Below are positions 30,390-38,609 of a DNA stretch of 64,000 bases, piece by piece. The notes below the pieces were generated by a model. It ran no database searches, was not told the origin of the DNA, and saw only the letters and a program-made list of their open reading frames with translations. Positions within the stretch are counted from its first letter, which is position 1; each line of letters starts with the position of its first letter. Location: contig NZ_RFLX01000016.1 of the NCBI RefSeq assembly GCF_003696345.1, positions 1-64,000 on the forward strand. The letters are read 5' to 3'. This DNA comes from Teichococcus wenyumeiae. Lineage in GTDB: Bacteria > Pseudomonadota > Alphaproteobacteria > Acetobacterales > Acetobacteraceae. Position numbers and translations under genes: made by a program.

Positions 30390-31178
30390 TCAGGGCATCA
30401 GCAGCCCGCCATTGACCTCCAGGATCTGCCCGGTGACGAAGCCGGACATCTCCTGGGAGGCAAGATAGAGATAGGCTCCCACACATTCTTCCACTGTCCC
30501 CGTGCGGCGCATCGGCGTCTGCCGCAGGGAAGCCTCGATCTGGTGGGGAGGCGTGGTGCTGCCGATGTTGGGCTTGTCGATGACACCAGGCGCGACGGCG
30601 TTGACGCGGATGTTGAAGCGCGCGACTTCCTTGGCAAGGCCGCGCGTAAAGGTGGACACAAAGGCTTTCGAGGAGGCGTAGAGCACCGAGCGTCCGCCGC
30701 CGCCGTTGCGGGCGGCCAGCGAGGTCGTGGATATGATGGTGCCGCCACCTTGCGCTTCCATGATGGGCAGAGCGGCGCGGGAGCAGGCGAAGACGGACCG
30801 CGCATTCAGCTCCGTCACGGCGTCAAACAGTTCATCATCCACATCACGAATGGGGCGGCGATCGACCACATTGCCGGCATTGTTCACGAGGATATCGAGG
30901 CGCCCGAAGGCGGCATGGGCATCACGCACCAGGGTCGCGCAGTCCTCACGTGAACGCACATTGCCGCGCAGCACAATAGCGCTGCCGCCGGCGCGTTCCA
31001 CCTCTGCCGCGACGGCTTCCGCGGCTTCGGGATGTGAATGGCCATGCACGGCGACGCGCATGCCCTGGGCGCCGAAGCCGCGCGCCACGGCGGCGCCGAT
31101 GCCTGTGGAGGACCCCGTGACAAGCACGGCTTTGCCCCGAAGGTCCGGAATACGGATACCTTCCTTGTTTTCGCTCAT
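30390..31178 (-). CDS. Short-chain dehydrogenase/reductase (FabG-like)
   Basis: SDR of 262 residues. The cofactor motif is TGSSTGIGAAVARGFG (about 21-36), with NNAGNV, the catalytic Ser in STTSLAARN, and YASSK as YxxxK. It ends VTGQILEVNGGLL, as in 3-oxoacyl reductases. Convergent with the Bug-type gene (12 bp apart) and divergent from the thiolase-like operon at 31446, with which it shares an upstream region. A 3-hydroxyacyl or alcohol substrate is likely. Confidence 0.9.
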   Translation of the reverse strand: MSENKEGIRIPDLRGKAVLVTGSSTGIGAAVARGFGAQGMRVAVHGHSHPEAAEAVAAEVERAGGSAIVLRGNVRSREDCATLVRDAHAAFGRLDILVNNAGNVVDRRPIRDVDDELFDAVTELNARSVFACSRAALPIMEAQGGGTIISTTSLAARNGGGGRSVLYASSKAFVSTFTRGLAKEVARFNIRVNAVAPGVIDKPNIGSTTPPHQIEASLRQTPMRRTGTVEECVGAYLYLASQEMSGFVTGQILEVNGGLLMP

Positions 31179-31262
31179 GTTTCCTCCCTTGCGCCGCGCT
31201 GAGCCAAAGGCATAGCGGCCTGATGTGCCGAGGATCGCGGAAGATGCTTGCAGCCGCCAGTC

Positions 31263-31279
31263 ATAAAAGGCATTTTATA
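31263..31279. promoter_or_regulatory. A/T-rich inverted repeat between divergent genes
   Basis: ATAAAA-GGCA-TTTTAT (31263-31278) is an exact 6-bp inverted repeat between the minus-strand SDR and the plus-strand thiolase-like operon. It continues into TTTATATTTAATAGG, the only A/T-rich stretch nearby and a plausible -10 region. The block AAGGCATTTTATA recurs at 22056-22068. A GntR-type repressor, such as the one encoded at 43113, could bind it (inference). Confidence 0.45.
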
Positions 31280-31445
31280 TTTAATAGGAGGCGCAGCGGG
31301 CCGAAGGGCGTGCTCCAGGCCTTCGTGAACAAGACCGACCTGCGGAAAGCGGGCGGCGGGAGGAGGCGAGGATGCGACTGGACCTGTCGCCGGTCCGTGC
31401 CGGCTGCGCGCCCATGGCGCCTGACGAAACGGGGCGCCGCACACG

Positions 31446-32576
31446 ATGAACGACTACACCCACCTGAAGGACCGGATCGCCATCGTCGGCGTCGGCAATA
31501 CCCGCTACGGCAACTTCCCGGACCGCGACGACTACAGCCTCGGCGCCGAAGCCTTCCGCAACGCCCTAGAAGATTGCGGGCTAGAAAAGAACAAGGTGGA
31601 CGGGCTGCTGGTCTGCCGCATTCCGTATTATGCCCGCATGGGCGAGATCCTCGGCCTGTCGCCACGTTGGACGGTGCCGCTGCCGCCGCATGGACGGATG
31701 TCCGCCATGGGCATCATTGAGGCCGCGGCGGCTCTGGATGCCGGCCTTTGTGACTACGCCGCGTTGATCTACGCCAATATCGGCCGGTCCCGCCGCGTGA
31801 ACTACGGCGGCGAGGAAAGCCCCGGCGTCTGGGACCCTTTCGGCTTCACCTCGCCCGGTGCGGCCCATGCCCTGATGTTCCAGCAGCATCGGGCGCAATA
31901 CGGCACCACCACCCGGCAGCTGGCGGAGGTCTCGGTTGCCTTCCGGCATCACGCCTGCCTGAATCCGGATGCTGTGATGAAGCAGCCGATCAGCATCGAC
32001 GATCATGAGGCAGCGCGGCCGATCGTCGAGCCATTGCGGCTGCTCGATTACTGCCTCATCAATGATGGCGCGGTCTGCCTGATCATGACAACCAAGGAGC
32101 GGGCGCGCGACCTGAAGAAGCGCCCGATCCTGATCTCCGGCATCGGTGGGCGAGAGGCCTATGAGACGGCCTCGATCGCCAATTACGATCCGGATTGCTG
32201 GTATCCCCAGGCACAGGATGTCGCGCGCCAAGTCTATGGCATGGCAGGGGTCGGACCGGCCGATGTCGATACGCTCATGTGCTACGACAATTTCAGCCCG
32301 ACGGTGCTGTTCAGCCTTGAGGGGTTGGGCTTCTGCGGCCGGGGCGAGGCTGGCGGCTTCGTGGAAGGCGGAGCGCTGAAGCTTGGCGGCAGGCTGCCCA
32401 CCAACACGGACGGCGGCCACCTGTCAAACTCCTATATGCAGGGCTGGGCGTTGAATGCCGAGGCCGTGCGCCAGCTGCGTGGCGAATGCGGCGAGCGGCA
32501 GGTTGAAGGCGCGGAAGTGGCGCAGTTCTGCGCCATCACGCCGTGTTCCCGCTCCATTATCTATACGCGGGGCTGA
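31446..32576 (+). CDS. Thiolase-like protein, nucleophile Cys replaced
   Basis: 376 residues, paralogue of the thiolase-like gene at 27744. N-terminal IAIVGVGNTRYGNF and C-terminal PTNTDGGHLSNSYMQGW are conserved. By ungapped comparison of the helix before AGL, the cysteine of the paralogue (Cys100) is Ala94 here (IIEAAAALDAGLCDY). That argues against classical thiolase chemistry and for a retro-aldolase-like or non-catalytic role. A DUF35 gene follows 11 bp later. An unusually long 170-bp leader separates it from the A/T-rich motif. Confidence 0.86.
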   Translation: MNDYTHLKDRIAIVGVGNTRYGNFPDRDDYSLGAEAFRNALEDCGLEKNKVDGLLVCRIPYYARMGEILGLSPRWTVPLPPHGRMSAMGIIEAAAALDAGLCDYAALIYANIGRSRRVNYGGEESPGVWDPFGFTSPGAAHALMFQQHRAQYGTTTRQLAEVSVAFRHHACLNPDAVMKQPISIDDHEAARPIVEPLRLLDYCLINDGAVCLIMTTKERARDLKKRPILISGIGGREAYETASIANYDPDCWYPQAQDVARQVYGMAGVGPADVDTLMCYDNFSPTVLFSLEGLGFCGRGEAGGFVEGGALKLGGRLPTNTDGGHLSNSYMQGWALNAEAVRQLRGECGERQVEGAEVAQFCAITPCSRSIIYTRG

Positions 32577-32587
32577 GGAGGCGTTTC

Positions 32588-33007
32588 ATGGATACCACCA
32601 CGCTTTCCACCAAGCCCCGCCCCACCGTCGATGCGGTCAGCCGCGGCTTCTGGGAGAATTGCCGGCGCGGCATACTCTCCGTACAGCGCTGCGACGATTG
32701 TGGGCACCAGCATTATCCAGGCTCTCCGGTCTGCCCGAACTGCCTGTCATCGCGGCAGTCCTGGGCCCCGGTCTCGGGGCGGGGCAAGCTGGTGTCCTGG
32801 GTGCGTTTCCATCGCGCCTATTGGGACAGCTTCCGCGCCGAGCTTCCCTACCTCGTCTGCCTCGTACGGCTGGAGGAAGGGCCGCTGATGCTGAGCAACT
32901 TCGCCGGCGAAACGCCCGACGATCCGCCGATCGGCGCATCCGTCAAGGTGACATTCGAGGCCGTGGACGAAGCTCTAAGCCTGCCGAAGTTCCGGATCCA
33001 CGCTTGA
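32588..33007 (+). CDS. DUF35 zinc-ribbon/OB-fold protein, thiolase partner
   Basis: 139 residues, start ATG 32588 after tgaggagg. The zinc ribbon is CDDCGHQHYPGSPVCPNC (about 36-53), followed by an OB-fold with APVSGRGKLVSWVRFHRAYW. Closely similar in layout to the protein at 28928. It likely forms a complex with the preceding thiolase-like protein and binds the acyl-CoA substrate. Confidence 0.88.
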   Translation: MDTTTLSTKPRPTVDAVSRGFWENCRRGILSVQRCDDCGHQHYPGSPVCPNCLSSRQSWAPVSGRGKLVSWVRFHRAYWDSFRAELPYLVCLVRLEEGPLMLSNFAGETPDDPPIGASVKVTFEAVDEALSLPKFRIHA

Positions 33008-33065
33008 AGCGCGCCAAGGACCACCCCGGCAGAGGGCGGCCAGTCGCGGCTGGGAGGAGATGAGG

Positions 33066-34649
33066 ATGAGGATGAGAAGGCTGCTTGCTCCGCTCTGCGC
33101 GGCGCTGCTTGGGGCCGTGGCGGCGCAGCCCGCCCTGGCGCAAACGGGGGACCGCAACACGCTGCGCGTCGCCATCCATGCCAACCTGCAGATCCTGGAC
33201 CCGGTCTGGACCACGGGGCTGATCACGCTGCGGCATGGCTACCTGATCTACGACACCCTCTACGGCATGAACTCGAAGTTCGAACCGCAGCCGCAGATGG
33301 TGGACCGGCACACCGTCTCCGAAGACGGCCTGCTGTGGGACTTCACGCTGCGCGAGGGCCTCGCCTTCCACGATGGCCAGCCGGTGCGTGCCGCCGACGT
33401 CGTTGCCTCCCTGCGCCGCTGGATGCAACGCGACCCGATGGGGCAGCGGCTGGCGCAGTTCAGCAGCGCGGTCGAGACCTCGGGCGACCGGAGCTTCTCC
33501 ATCAAGCTGCGGGAACGCTACGGCCTGGTGCTGGAAACGCTCGCCAAGGGAACCGGCACCTTCGTGATGCCAGAGCGGGTGGCCAATACCCCTCCCAATA
33601 CGCAGATCACCGACACCACCGGCTCCGGCCCCTTCATCTTCCAGCGCGAGGAATGGCGGCCGGGGAGCTTGGTGGTCTATCGCCGCAACCCCGACTACAA
33701 GCCGCGGCCGGAGCCGGCGGATTTTCTCTCCGGTGGCAAGCGCGCGCTCGTGGAGCGCGTGGAATGGCGCTACATCCCCGACAACAACACCGCGCTGGCG
33801 GCGCTGAACGCGGGCGAGATCGACTACTTCGAAGCGCCGCCGATGGATTTCGTGCCGCTGATGGAGCGCAACCGCAACATCAAGCTGGAGATGATCGACC
33901 CGCTCGGCACTCAGCTCCTGGTGCGCTCCAACTGGCTCTACCCGCCTTTCAACGATGTGCGGGCCCGGCAGGCGCTGGCGCTGCTGGCGAAGCAGGAAGA
34001 CTACATGCGCGTGGTGGTCGGCAACCCCAAGTATTACACGCGGTGGTGCGGCGCGATCTTCCAGTGCGGCTCTGGCAACGACACCGACGCGGGCAGCGAG
34101 GCTTACCGCGACCCGGATCTCGCGCGTGCCAAGCAATTGCTGCAGGAAGCCGGCTACAAGGGTGAGCGCATCGTGGTGCTGCAACCCAGCGACCGCCCGC
34201 AGTACAACGCCGCCACCATGGTCTTGGTGCAGGGGCTGCGCCGCGCCGGGGTAACCGTGGATGTGCAGGCGATGGACTGGTCCACGCTGCTCTCCCGCCG
34301 CGCCCGGCGCGATCCGCCGGAGAGTGGCGGATACCATCTCTTCATCACCGGCCAGGGTGGGCCGGATACGGCCAATCCTGTCGCCAATACCTGGTTCAAC
34401 AGCCGGTGCGACAAGGCCAATCCGGGCTGGGCCTGCGACATGGACCTGGACGGCATGGTCGCGGACTGGGCGAAGGAGAGCGACCCATCGGCGCGCCGGC
34501 CGCTGCTGGAGAAGCTGCACCGCCGCGCCTGGGAGACCTTTCCCTATCTGACCATCGGCCAGTTCACCCAGCCGATCGCGGTGCGCTCCAACGTCCATGG
34601 CGTGCTGGCGGCCGGCCAGCCCGTCTACTGGAACATCGAGAAGCGCTGA
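33066..34649 (+). CDS. Peptide-type ABC importer solute-binding protein (SBP_bac_5)
   Basis: Periplasmic binding protein of about 527 residues. The signal peptide MRRLLAPLCAALLGAVAAQPALAQ is clear. Mature motifs include DRHTVSEDGLLWDFTLREGL and FNDVRARQALALLAKQEDYM. Three in-frame ATGs (33060, 33066, 33072) follow tgggagga; 33066 gives the best spacing. It starts a third complete peptide-type importer that continues through 38537. Confidence 0.92.
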   Translation: MRMRRLLAPLCAALLGAVAAQPALAQTGDRNTLRVAIHANLQILDPVWTTGLITLRHGYLIYDTLYGMNSKFEPQPQMVDRHTVSEDGLLWDFTLREGLAFHDGQPVRAADVVASLRRWMQRDPMGQRLAQFSSAVETSGDRSFSIKLRERYGLVLETLAKGTGTFVMPERVANTPPNTQITDTTGSGPFIFQREEWRPGSLVVYRRNPDYKPRPEPADFLSGGKRALVERVEWRYIPDNNTALAALNAGEIDYFEAPPMDFVPLMERNRNIKLEMIDPLGTQLLVRSNWLYPPFNDVRARQALALLAKQEDYMRVVVGNPKYYTRWCGAIFQCGSGNDTDAGSEAYRDPDLARAKQLLQEAGYKGERIVVLQPSDRPQYNAATMVLVQGLRRAGVTVDVQAMDWSTLLSRRARRDPPESGGYHLFITGQGGPDTANPVANTWFNSRCDKANPGWACDMDLDGMVADWAKESDPSARRPLLEKLHRRAWETFPYLTIGQFTQPIAVRSNVHGVLAAGQPVYWNIEKR

Positions 34650-34653
34650 GGCC

Positions 34654-35595
34654 ATGGGTGCTTACGCCATTCGCCGCATTCTCGCGACAGTGCCGGTCAT
34701 GGCCGTCGTGGCGGTCATCGTCTTCCTGATGCTGCACCTGAGCCCGGGCGACCCGGCGGCCATCCTGGCGGGAGACCAGGCCACCAGCGACGACATCGCC
34801 GCCATCCGCGGGCGCCTGGGGCTCGACCGGCCCTTGTTGCAGCAGTTCATGCTGTGGCTCGGGCAGTTGCTCAGCGGGGATCTCGGCACCTCCATCTATC
34901 TCAACCGCCCGGTACTGGGGCTGATCATGGAGCGGGTGGAGCCAACCCTGGCACTGGCCGTCAGCACCATGGTCTTCGCGGTGCTGCTGGCGGTGCCCAT
35001 GGGCGTGCTGGCGGCCTGGCGCGCCGGCACCTGGGTGGACCAGACGATCATGGCGCTCTCGGTGGTGGCTTTCTCCGTGCCGGTCTTCCTGATCGGCCAG
35101 GGGCTGGTGGTGGGCTTCGCCCTGACCTTCGATCTGCTGCCGGTGCAAGGCTTCGTCAGCCTGGGCGACGATGTGGTGGCCTTCGCCCGCCATCTTGTGC
35201 TGCCGACAATCAGTCTGGGGCTGGTCTATACCGCGCTGCTCGCCCGCATTACCCGCGCCACCATGCTGGAGGTGCTGAACGAGGACTTCATCCGCACCGC
35301 CCGCGCCAAGGGGCTGGCGGAGCCACGGGTCCTGATCCTGCACGCGCTGAAGAACGCCTCCGTCCCCATCGTCACCACCATCGGGCTCGGCATCGCGCTG
35401 CTGATCGGCGGCGTCGTGGTCACGGAAAGCGTCTTCGCCATCCCCGGCATCGGGCGCCTGACCATCGAGGCGGTGCTGCAACGCGACTATCCGGTCATCC
35501 AGGGCGTCATCCTGGTGGTGGCCGGGGTCTATGTGCTGGTGAACCTCGGCATCGACCTCACCTATTCCGCGCTTGATCCGCGCATCCGGTACTGA
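34654..35595 (+). CDS. Peptide-type ABC importer permease (DppB-like)
   Basis: Permease of 313 residues, start ATG 34654 four bases after the binding-protein stop. N-terminus MGAYAIRRILATVPVMAVVA. The GDPAAILAGDQAT and LGLDRPLLQQFMLWLGQLL blocks are typical of DppB. The EAA loop is NEDFIRTARAKGLAEPRVLILHALKN. Confidence 0.93.
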   Translation: MGAYAIRRILATVPVMAVVAVIVFLMLHLSPGDPAAILAGDQATSDDIAAIRGRLGLDRPLLQQFMLWLGQLLSGDLGTSIYLNRPVLGLIMERVEPTLALAVSTMVFAVLLAVPMGVLAAWRAGTWVDQTIMALSVVAFSVPVFLIGQGLVVGFALTFDLLPVQGFVSLGDDVVAFARHLVLPTISLGLVYTALLARITRATMLEVLNEDFIRTARAKGLAEPRVLILHALKNASVPIVTTIGLGIALLIGGVVVTESVFAIPGIGRLTIEAVLQRDYPVIQGVILVVAGVYVLVNLGIDLTYSALDPRIRY

Positions 35596-35609
35596 GGAGG
35601 CGCGTGATC

Positions 35610-36488
35610 ATGAGCGCAGCTATCGAAAAGCCCTTGGCTCTGCCCGCGCCGCGTCGTCCTGGCTGGCTCCGCCGCCTGCGGCGCTACCCGCTGCCCACGC
35701 TGGGCGGGGTGCTCCTGTTGCTGCTGGTCTTGAGCACGCTCTTCGCCCCCTGGATCACCAGCCGGGACCCGATCGAGATGGAGGTGATCGACCGGCTGCT
35801 GCCGCCGGGCGCCGACCATCCCTTCGGCACCGATGCCTATGGCCGCGACCTCTTCGCCCGGGTGCTCTATGGCGGGCGGGTGTCGCTGCTGATCGGCGTC
35901 ACGGTGGCCCTGGCCAGTACGGTGCTGGGCCTCGTGATCGGCGTGGTCGCCGGCTATTTCCGGCTGGCGGATGCAGTGATCATGCGGGTGATGGACGGGC
36001 TGATGGCGATCCCCGGCATCCTGCTCGCTATCGCACTGATGTCGCTGACGCGCGCCAGCCTCTGGGTGGTGGTCATCGCCATCACCATTCCGGAAATCCC
36101 GCGCGTGGTGCGCCTGGTGCGTGCCGTGGTCCTGACGGTGCGGGAGCAGACCTATATCCAGGCAGCGAGCGCCATCGGCACGCGCTTTCCCCGGCTGATG
36201 CGGCTGCACATCCTGCCCAGCACCTTCGCGCCGCTGATCGTGCAGGCAACCTATATCTGCGCCTCCGCCGTGCTGACGGAGGCTTACCTCAGCTTCCTCG
36301 GCGTCGGCACGCCGCCCGAGATCCCGAGCTGGGGCAATGTCATCGCGGATGGCCGGCTTTATGTGCAGCTCGCCTTCTGGAACGTGCTCTTCCCCGGCAT
36401 CGCGCTGGCCCTGATGGTGCTCTCGGTCAATGTGCTCGGCGACGGGCTGCGCGATGCGCTCGACCCGCGCCTGGCGAGGCGTCTGTGA
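35610..36488 (+). CDS. Peptide-type ABC importer permease (DppC-like)
   Basis: Permease of 292 residues. FGTDAYGRDLFARVLYGGR is the DppC signature. The ATPase-contact loop is TYIQAASAIGTRFPRLMRLHILPS, and the end reads NVLGDGLRDALDPRLARRL. ATG 35610 lies 9 bases after gaggagg; the GTG at 35604 is too close. The stop overlaps the next start as GTGA. Confidence 0.93.
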   Translation: MSAAIEKPLALPAPRRPGWLRRLRRYPLPTLGGVLLLLLVLSTLFAPWITSRDPIEMEVIDRLLPPGADHPFGTDAYGRDLFARVLYGGRVSLLIGVTVALASTVLGLVIGVVAGYFRLADAVIMRVMDGLMAIPGILLAIALMSLTRASLWVVVIAITIPEIPRVVRLVRAVVLTVREQTYIQAASAIGTRFPRLMRLHILPSTFAPLIVQATYICASAVLTEAYLSFLGVGTPPEIPSWGNVIADGRLYVQLAFWNVLFPGIALALMVLSVNVLGDGLRDALDPRLARRL

Positions 36489-37528
36489 GCGCGGCCGTGC
36501 TGCCCGGCCACCCGGGCCTGCCGGACCTGGGTGAGACGGTGCTGGAACTGCGGGGGCTGCGTACCGAGTTCCAGGGCGATGGACCTCCGGCGGTGGCCGT
36601 GCAGGACCTCTCCTTCACGGTGCGGCGGGGTGAGACGCTGTGCATCGTGGGCGAGTCCGGCTGCGGCAAGAGCATGACGGCGCTGTCCCTGCTGCGCCTG
36701 GTGCCACGGCCCGGCGGGCGGATCGCGGCGGGGGAGGCGATCCTGGGCGGGCGTGACCTTCTGGCCCTCTCGGATGCCGAGATGCGCGCGGTGCGCGGCG
36801 GCGAGATCGCGATGATCTTCCAGGAGCCCATGACCAGCCTGAACCCGGTGCTGACCATCGGCCGGCAGATCGCGGAAACGGTGATGGTGCATGAGCAGCT
36901 TCCCTGGGCCGCCTGCATGGACCACGCCCTGGCCATGCTGCGCCAGGTGCGCATGCCGGAGCCGGAGCGCCGGCTGCATGAATATCCGCACCAGCTCTCG
37001 GGCGGCATGCGGCAGCGGGTGATGATCGCCATGGCACTGGCCTGCCGCCCGCGCCTGCTGCTGGCGGATGAACCGACCACGGCCCTGGATGTCACCATCC
37101 AGGCGCAGATCCTCGACCTCATCGGGGAGCTGCAGCAGGAAACCGGCGCGGCGGTGATCCTGATCACGCACGACCTTGGCGTGGTGGCCGAAATGGCCGA
37201 CCGCGTGGTGGTGATGTATGCCGGCCGGAAGGTCGAGGAAGCGGCGGTGGAGCGGCTCTTCGAGGCGCCGCTGCATCCCTATACGCGGGGCCTGATGGCA
37301 GCGATGCCGCATCTCGGCGGCGTTGGCGTCGGTCGGCGGCGCCTGGCGGAGATCCCGGGCGTGGTGCCCGCGCTTACCGCCATGCCGCCCGGCTGCCCCT
37401 TCGCTCCGCGCTGCGAGCGCGCGACCGGGGAATGCCATCAGGCCATGCCGCCGTTGGGCGAGGAGATGCCCGGCCGCCTTGTCGCCTGCTGGCATCCCGG
37501 GGAAGGGGAGTTCACCCGCCATGCGTGA
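36485..37528 (+). CDS. Peptide-type ABC importer ATPase (DppD-like)
   Basis: ATPase of 347 residues, GTG start at 36485 overlapping the permease stop by 4 bp. Walker [10 protein letters not shown]-loop [11 protein letters not shown], signature LSGGMRQRV, Walker [13 protein letters not shown], and C-terminal cysteines in CPFAPRCERATGEC. The long open frame upstream in the same phase is antisense-type noise over the permease and is not part of this protein. Confidence 0.92.
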   Translation: MSAAVLPGHPGLPDLGETVLELRGLRTEFQGDGPPAVAVQDLSFTVRRGETLCIVGESGCGKSMTALSLLRLVPRPGGRIAAGEAILGGRDLLALSDAEMRAVRGGEIAMIFQEPMTSLNPVLTIGRQIAETVMVHEQLPWAACMDHALAMLRQVRMPEPERRLHEYPHQLSGGMRQRVMIAMALACRPRLLLADEPTTALDVTIQAQILDLIGELQQETGAAVILITHDLGVVAEMADRVVVMYAGRKVEEAAVERLFEAPLHPYTRGLMAAMPHLGGVGVGRRRLAEIPGVVPALTAMPPGCPFAPRCERATGECHQAMPPLGEEMPGRLVACWHPGEGEFTRHA

Positions 37529-38537
37529 CACGAAGCCTTTGCTGTCCGTGGAAGGGCTGGTGAAGCACTACCCCCTGCGCGGCGGGCTGCTGGGCCGCTC
37601 GCGCGGCGAGATCCGCGCGGTGGACGGCATCAGCTTCTCCATCGGCGCCGGTGAGACGCTGGGGCTGGTGGGGGAAAGCGGCTGCGGCAAGTCCACCGCC
37701 GGCAAGGCCATCCTGAAGCTGGTGGAGCCCACCGCCGGCAGCATTCGCCTGGGCGGGGAGGACATCACGCATCTCGGCCCCTCCGCCATGCATCCTTACC
37801 GGCAGCGGATGCAGGTGATCTTCCAGGACCCCTATTCCTCGCTAAACCCGCGCATGACAGCGGGGGATATCGTCGCCGAGCCCTTCGTCAACTACGGCAT
37901 CGGCAACCGCACGGAACGGCGGGACCGGGCCGAGGCGCTGTTCCGCCGCACCGGGCTGCGGCCGGACCAGATGGCGCGCTACCCGCATGAATTCTCCGGC
38001 GGCCAGCGGCAGCGCCTCGGCATTGCCCGGGCCCTGGCGCTCGGGCCGGAGCTGATCATCGGCGATGAACCGGTCTCGGCACTCGATGTCTCCGTGCAGG
38101 CGCAGGTGATCAACCTGCTGATGGACCTGCAGGAGGAACTGGGGCTGAGCTACCTCTTCATCGCCCATGACCTGGGGGTGGTGGAGCATATCAGCCACCG
38201 TGTTGCGGTCATGTATCTCGGCAAGATCGTGGAGCTGGCGCCGCGCGCCGCGCTCTTCGAGGCGCCGCGCCATCCCTATACGGAGGCGCTGCTGGCGGCG
38301 GTGCCGCCCTCCCGGCCGCCGCCACGGGTGAATGGCCGCAGGCCGCCACGGCCGCACCGCCCGATGCTGCGGGGCGACGTGCCGAGCCCCATCCGCCCGC
38401 CGCCAGGCTGCCGCTTCCACACCCGCTGCCCGATCGCCGTGTCGATCTGCAAGCAGGTGGAGCCGCCCCTGGTGACGGATACGGCGGGCCATGCCGTGGC
38501 CTGCCATCTGCGGGCCCCGGCCACCGGGGTGGCATGA
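37521..38537 (+). CDS. Peptide-type ABC importer ATPase (DppF-like)
   Basis: ATPase of 338 residues, overlapping the preceding gene by 8 bp. Walker [11 protein letters not shown]-loop [11 protein letters not shown], signature [15 protein letters not shown], Walker [11 protein letters not shown], and cysteine block [15 protein letters not shown] proline/arginine-rich insertion (SRPPPRVNGRRPPRPHRP) sits before the C-terminal block. It completes the third peptide-type importer. Confidence 0.93.
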   Translation: MRDTKPLLSVEGLVKHYPLRGGLLGRSRGEIRAVDGISFSIGAGETLGLVGESGCGKSTAGKAILKLVEPTAGSIRLGGEDITHLGPSAMHPYRQRMQVIFQDPYSSLNPRMTAGDIVAEPFVNYGIGNRTERRDRAEALFRRTGLRPDQMARYPHEFSGGQRQRLGIARALALGPELIIGDEPVSALDVSVQAQVINLLMDLQEELGLSYLFIAHDLGVVEHISHRVAVMYLGKIVELAPRAALFEAPRHPYTEALLAAVPPSRPPPRVNGRRPPRPHRPMLRGDVPSPIRPPPGCRFHTRCPIAVSICKQVEPPLVTDTAGHAVACHLRAPATGVA

Positions 38538-38609
38538 GTCCATGGGTCAGGGGCGCGAAACAGAAGAACAAGAAGGCCCGGCATTGCCGCGGCCAGAAAG
38601 GGCCAGGGG

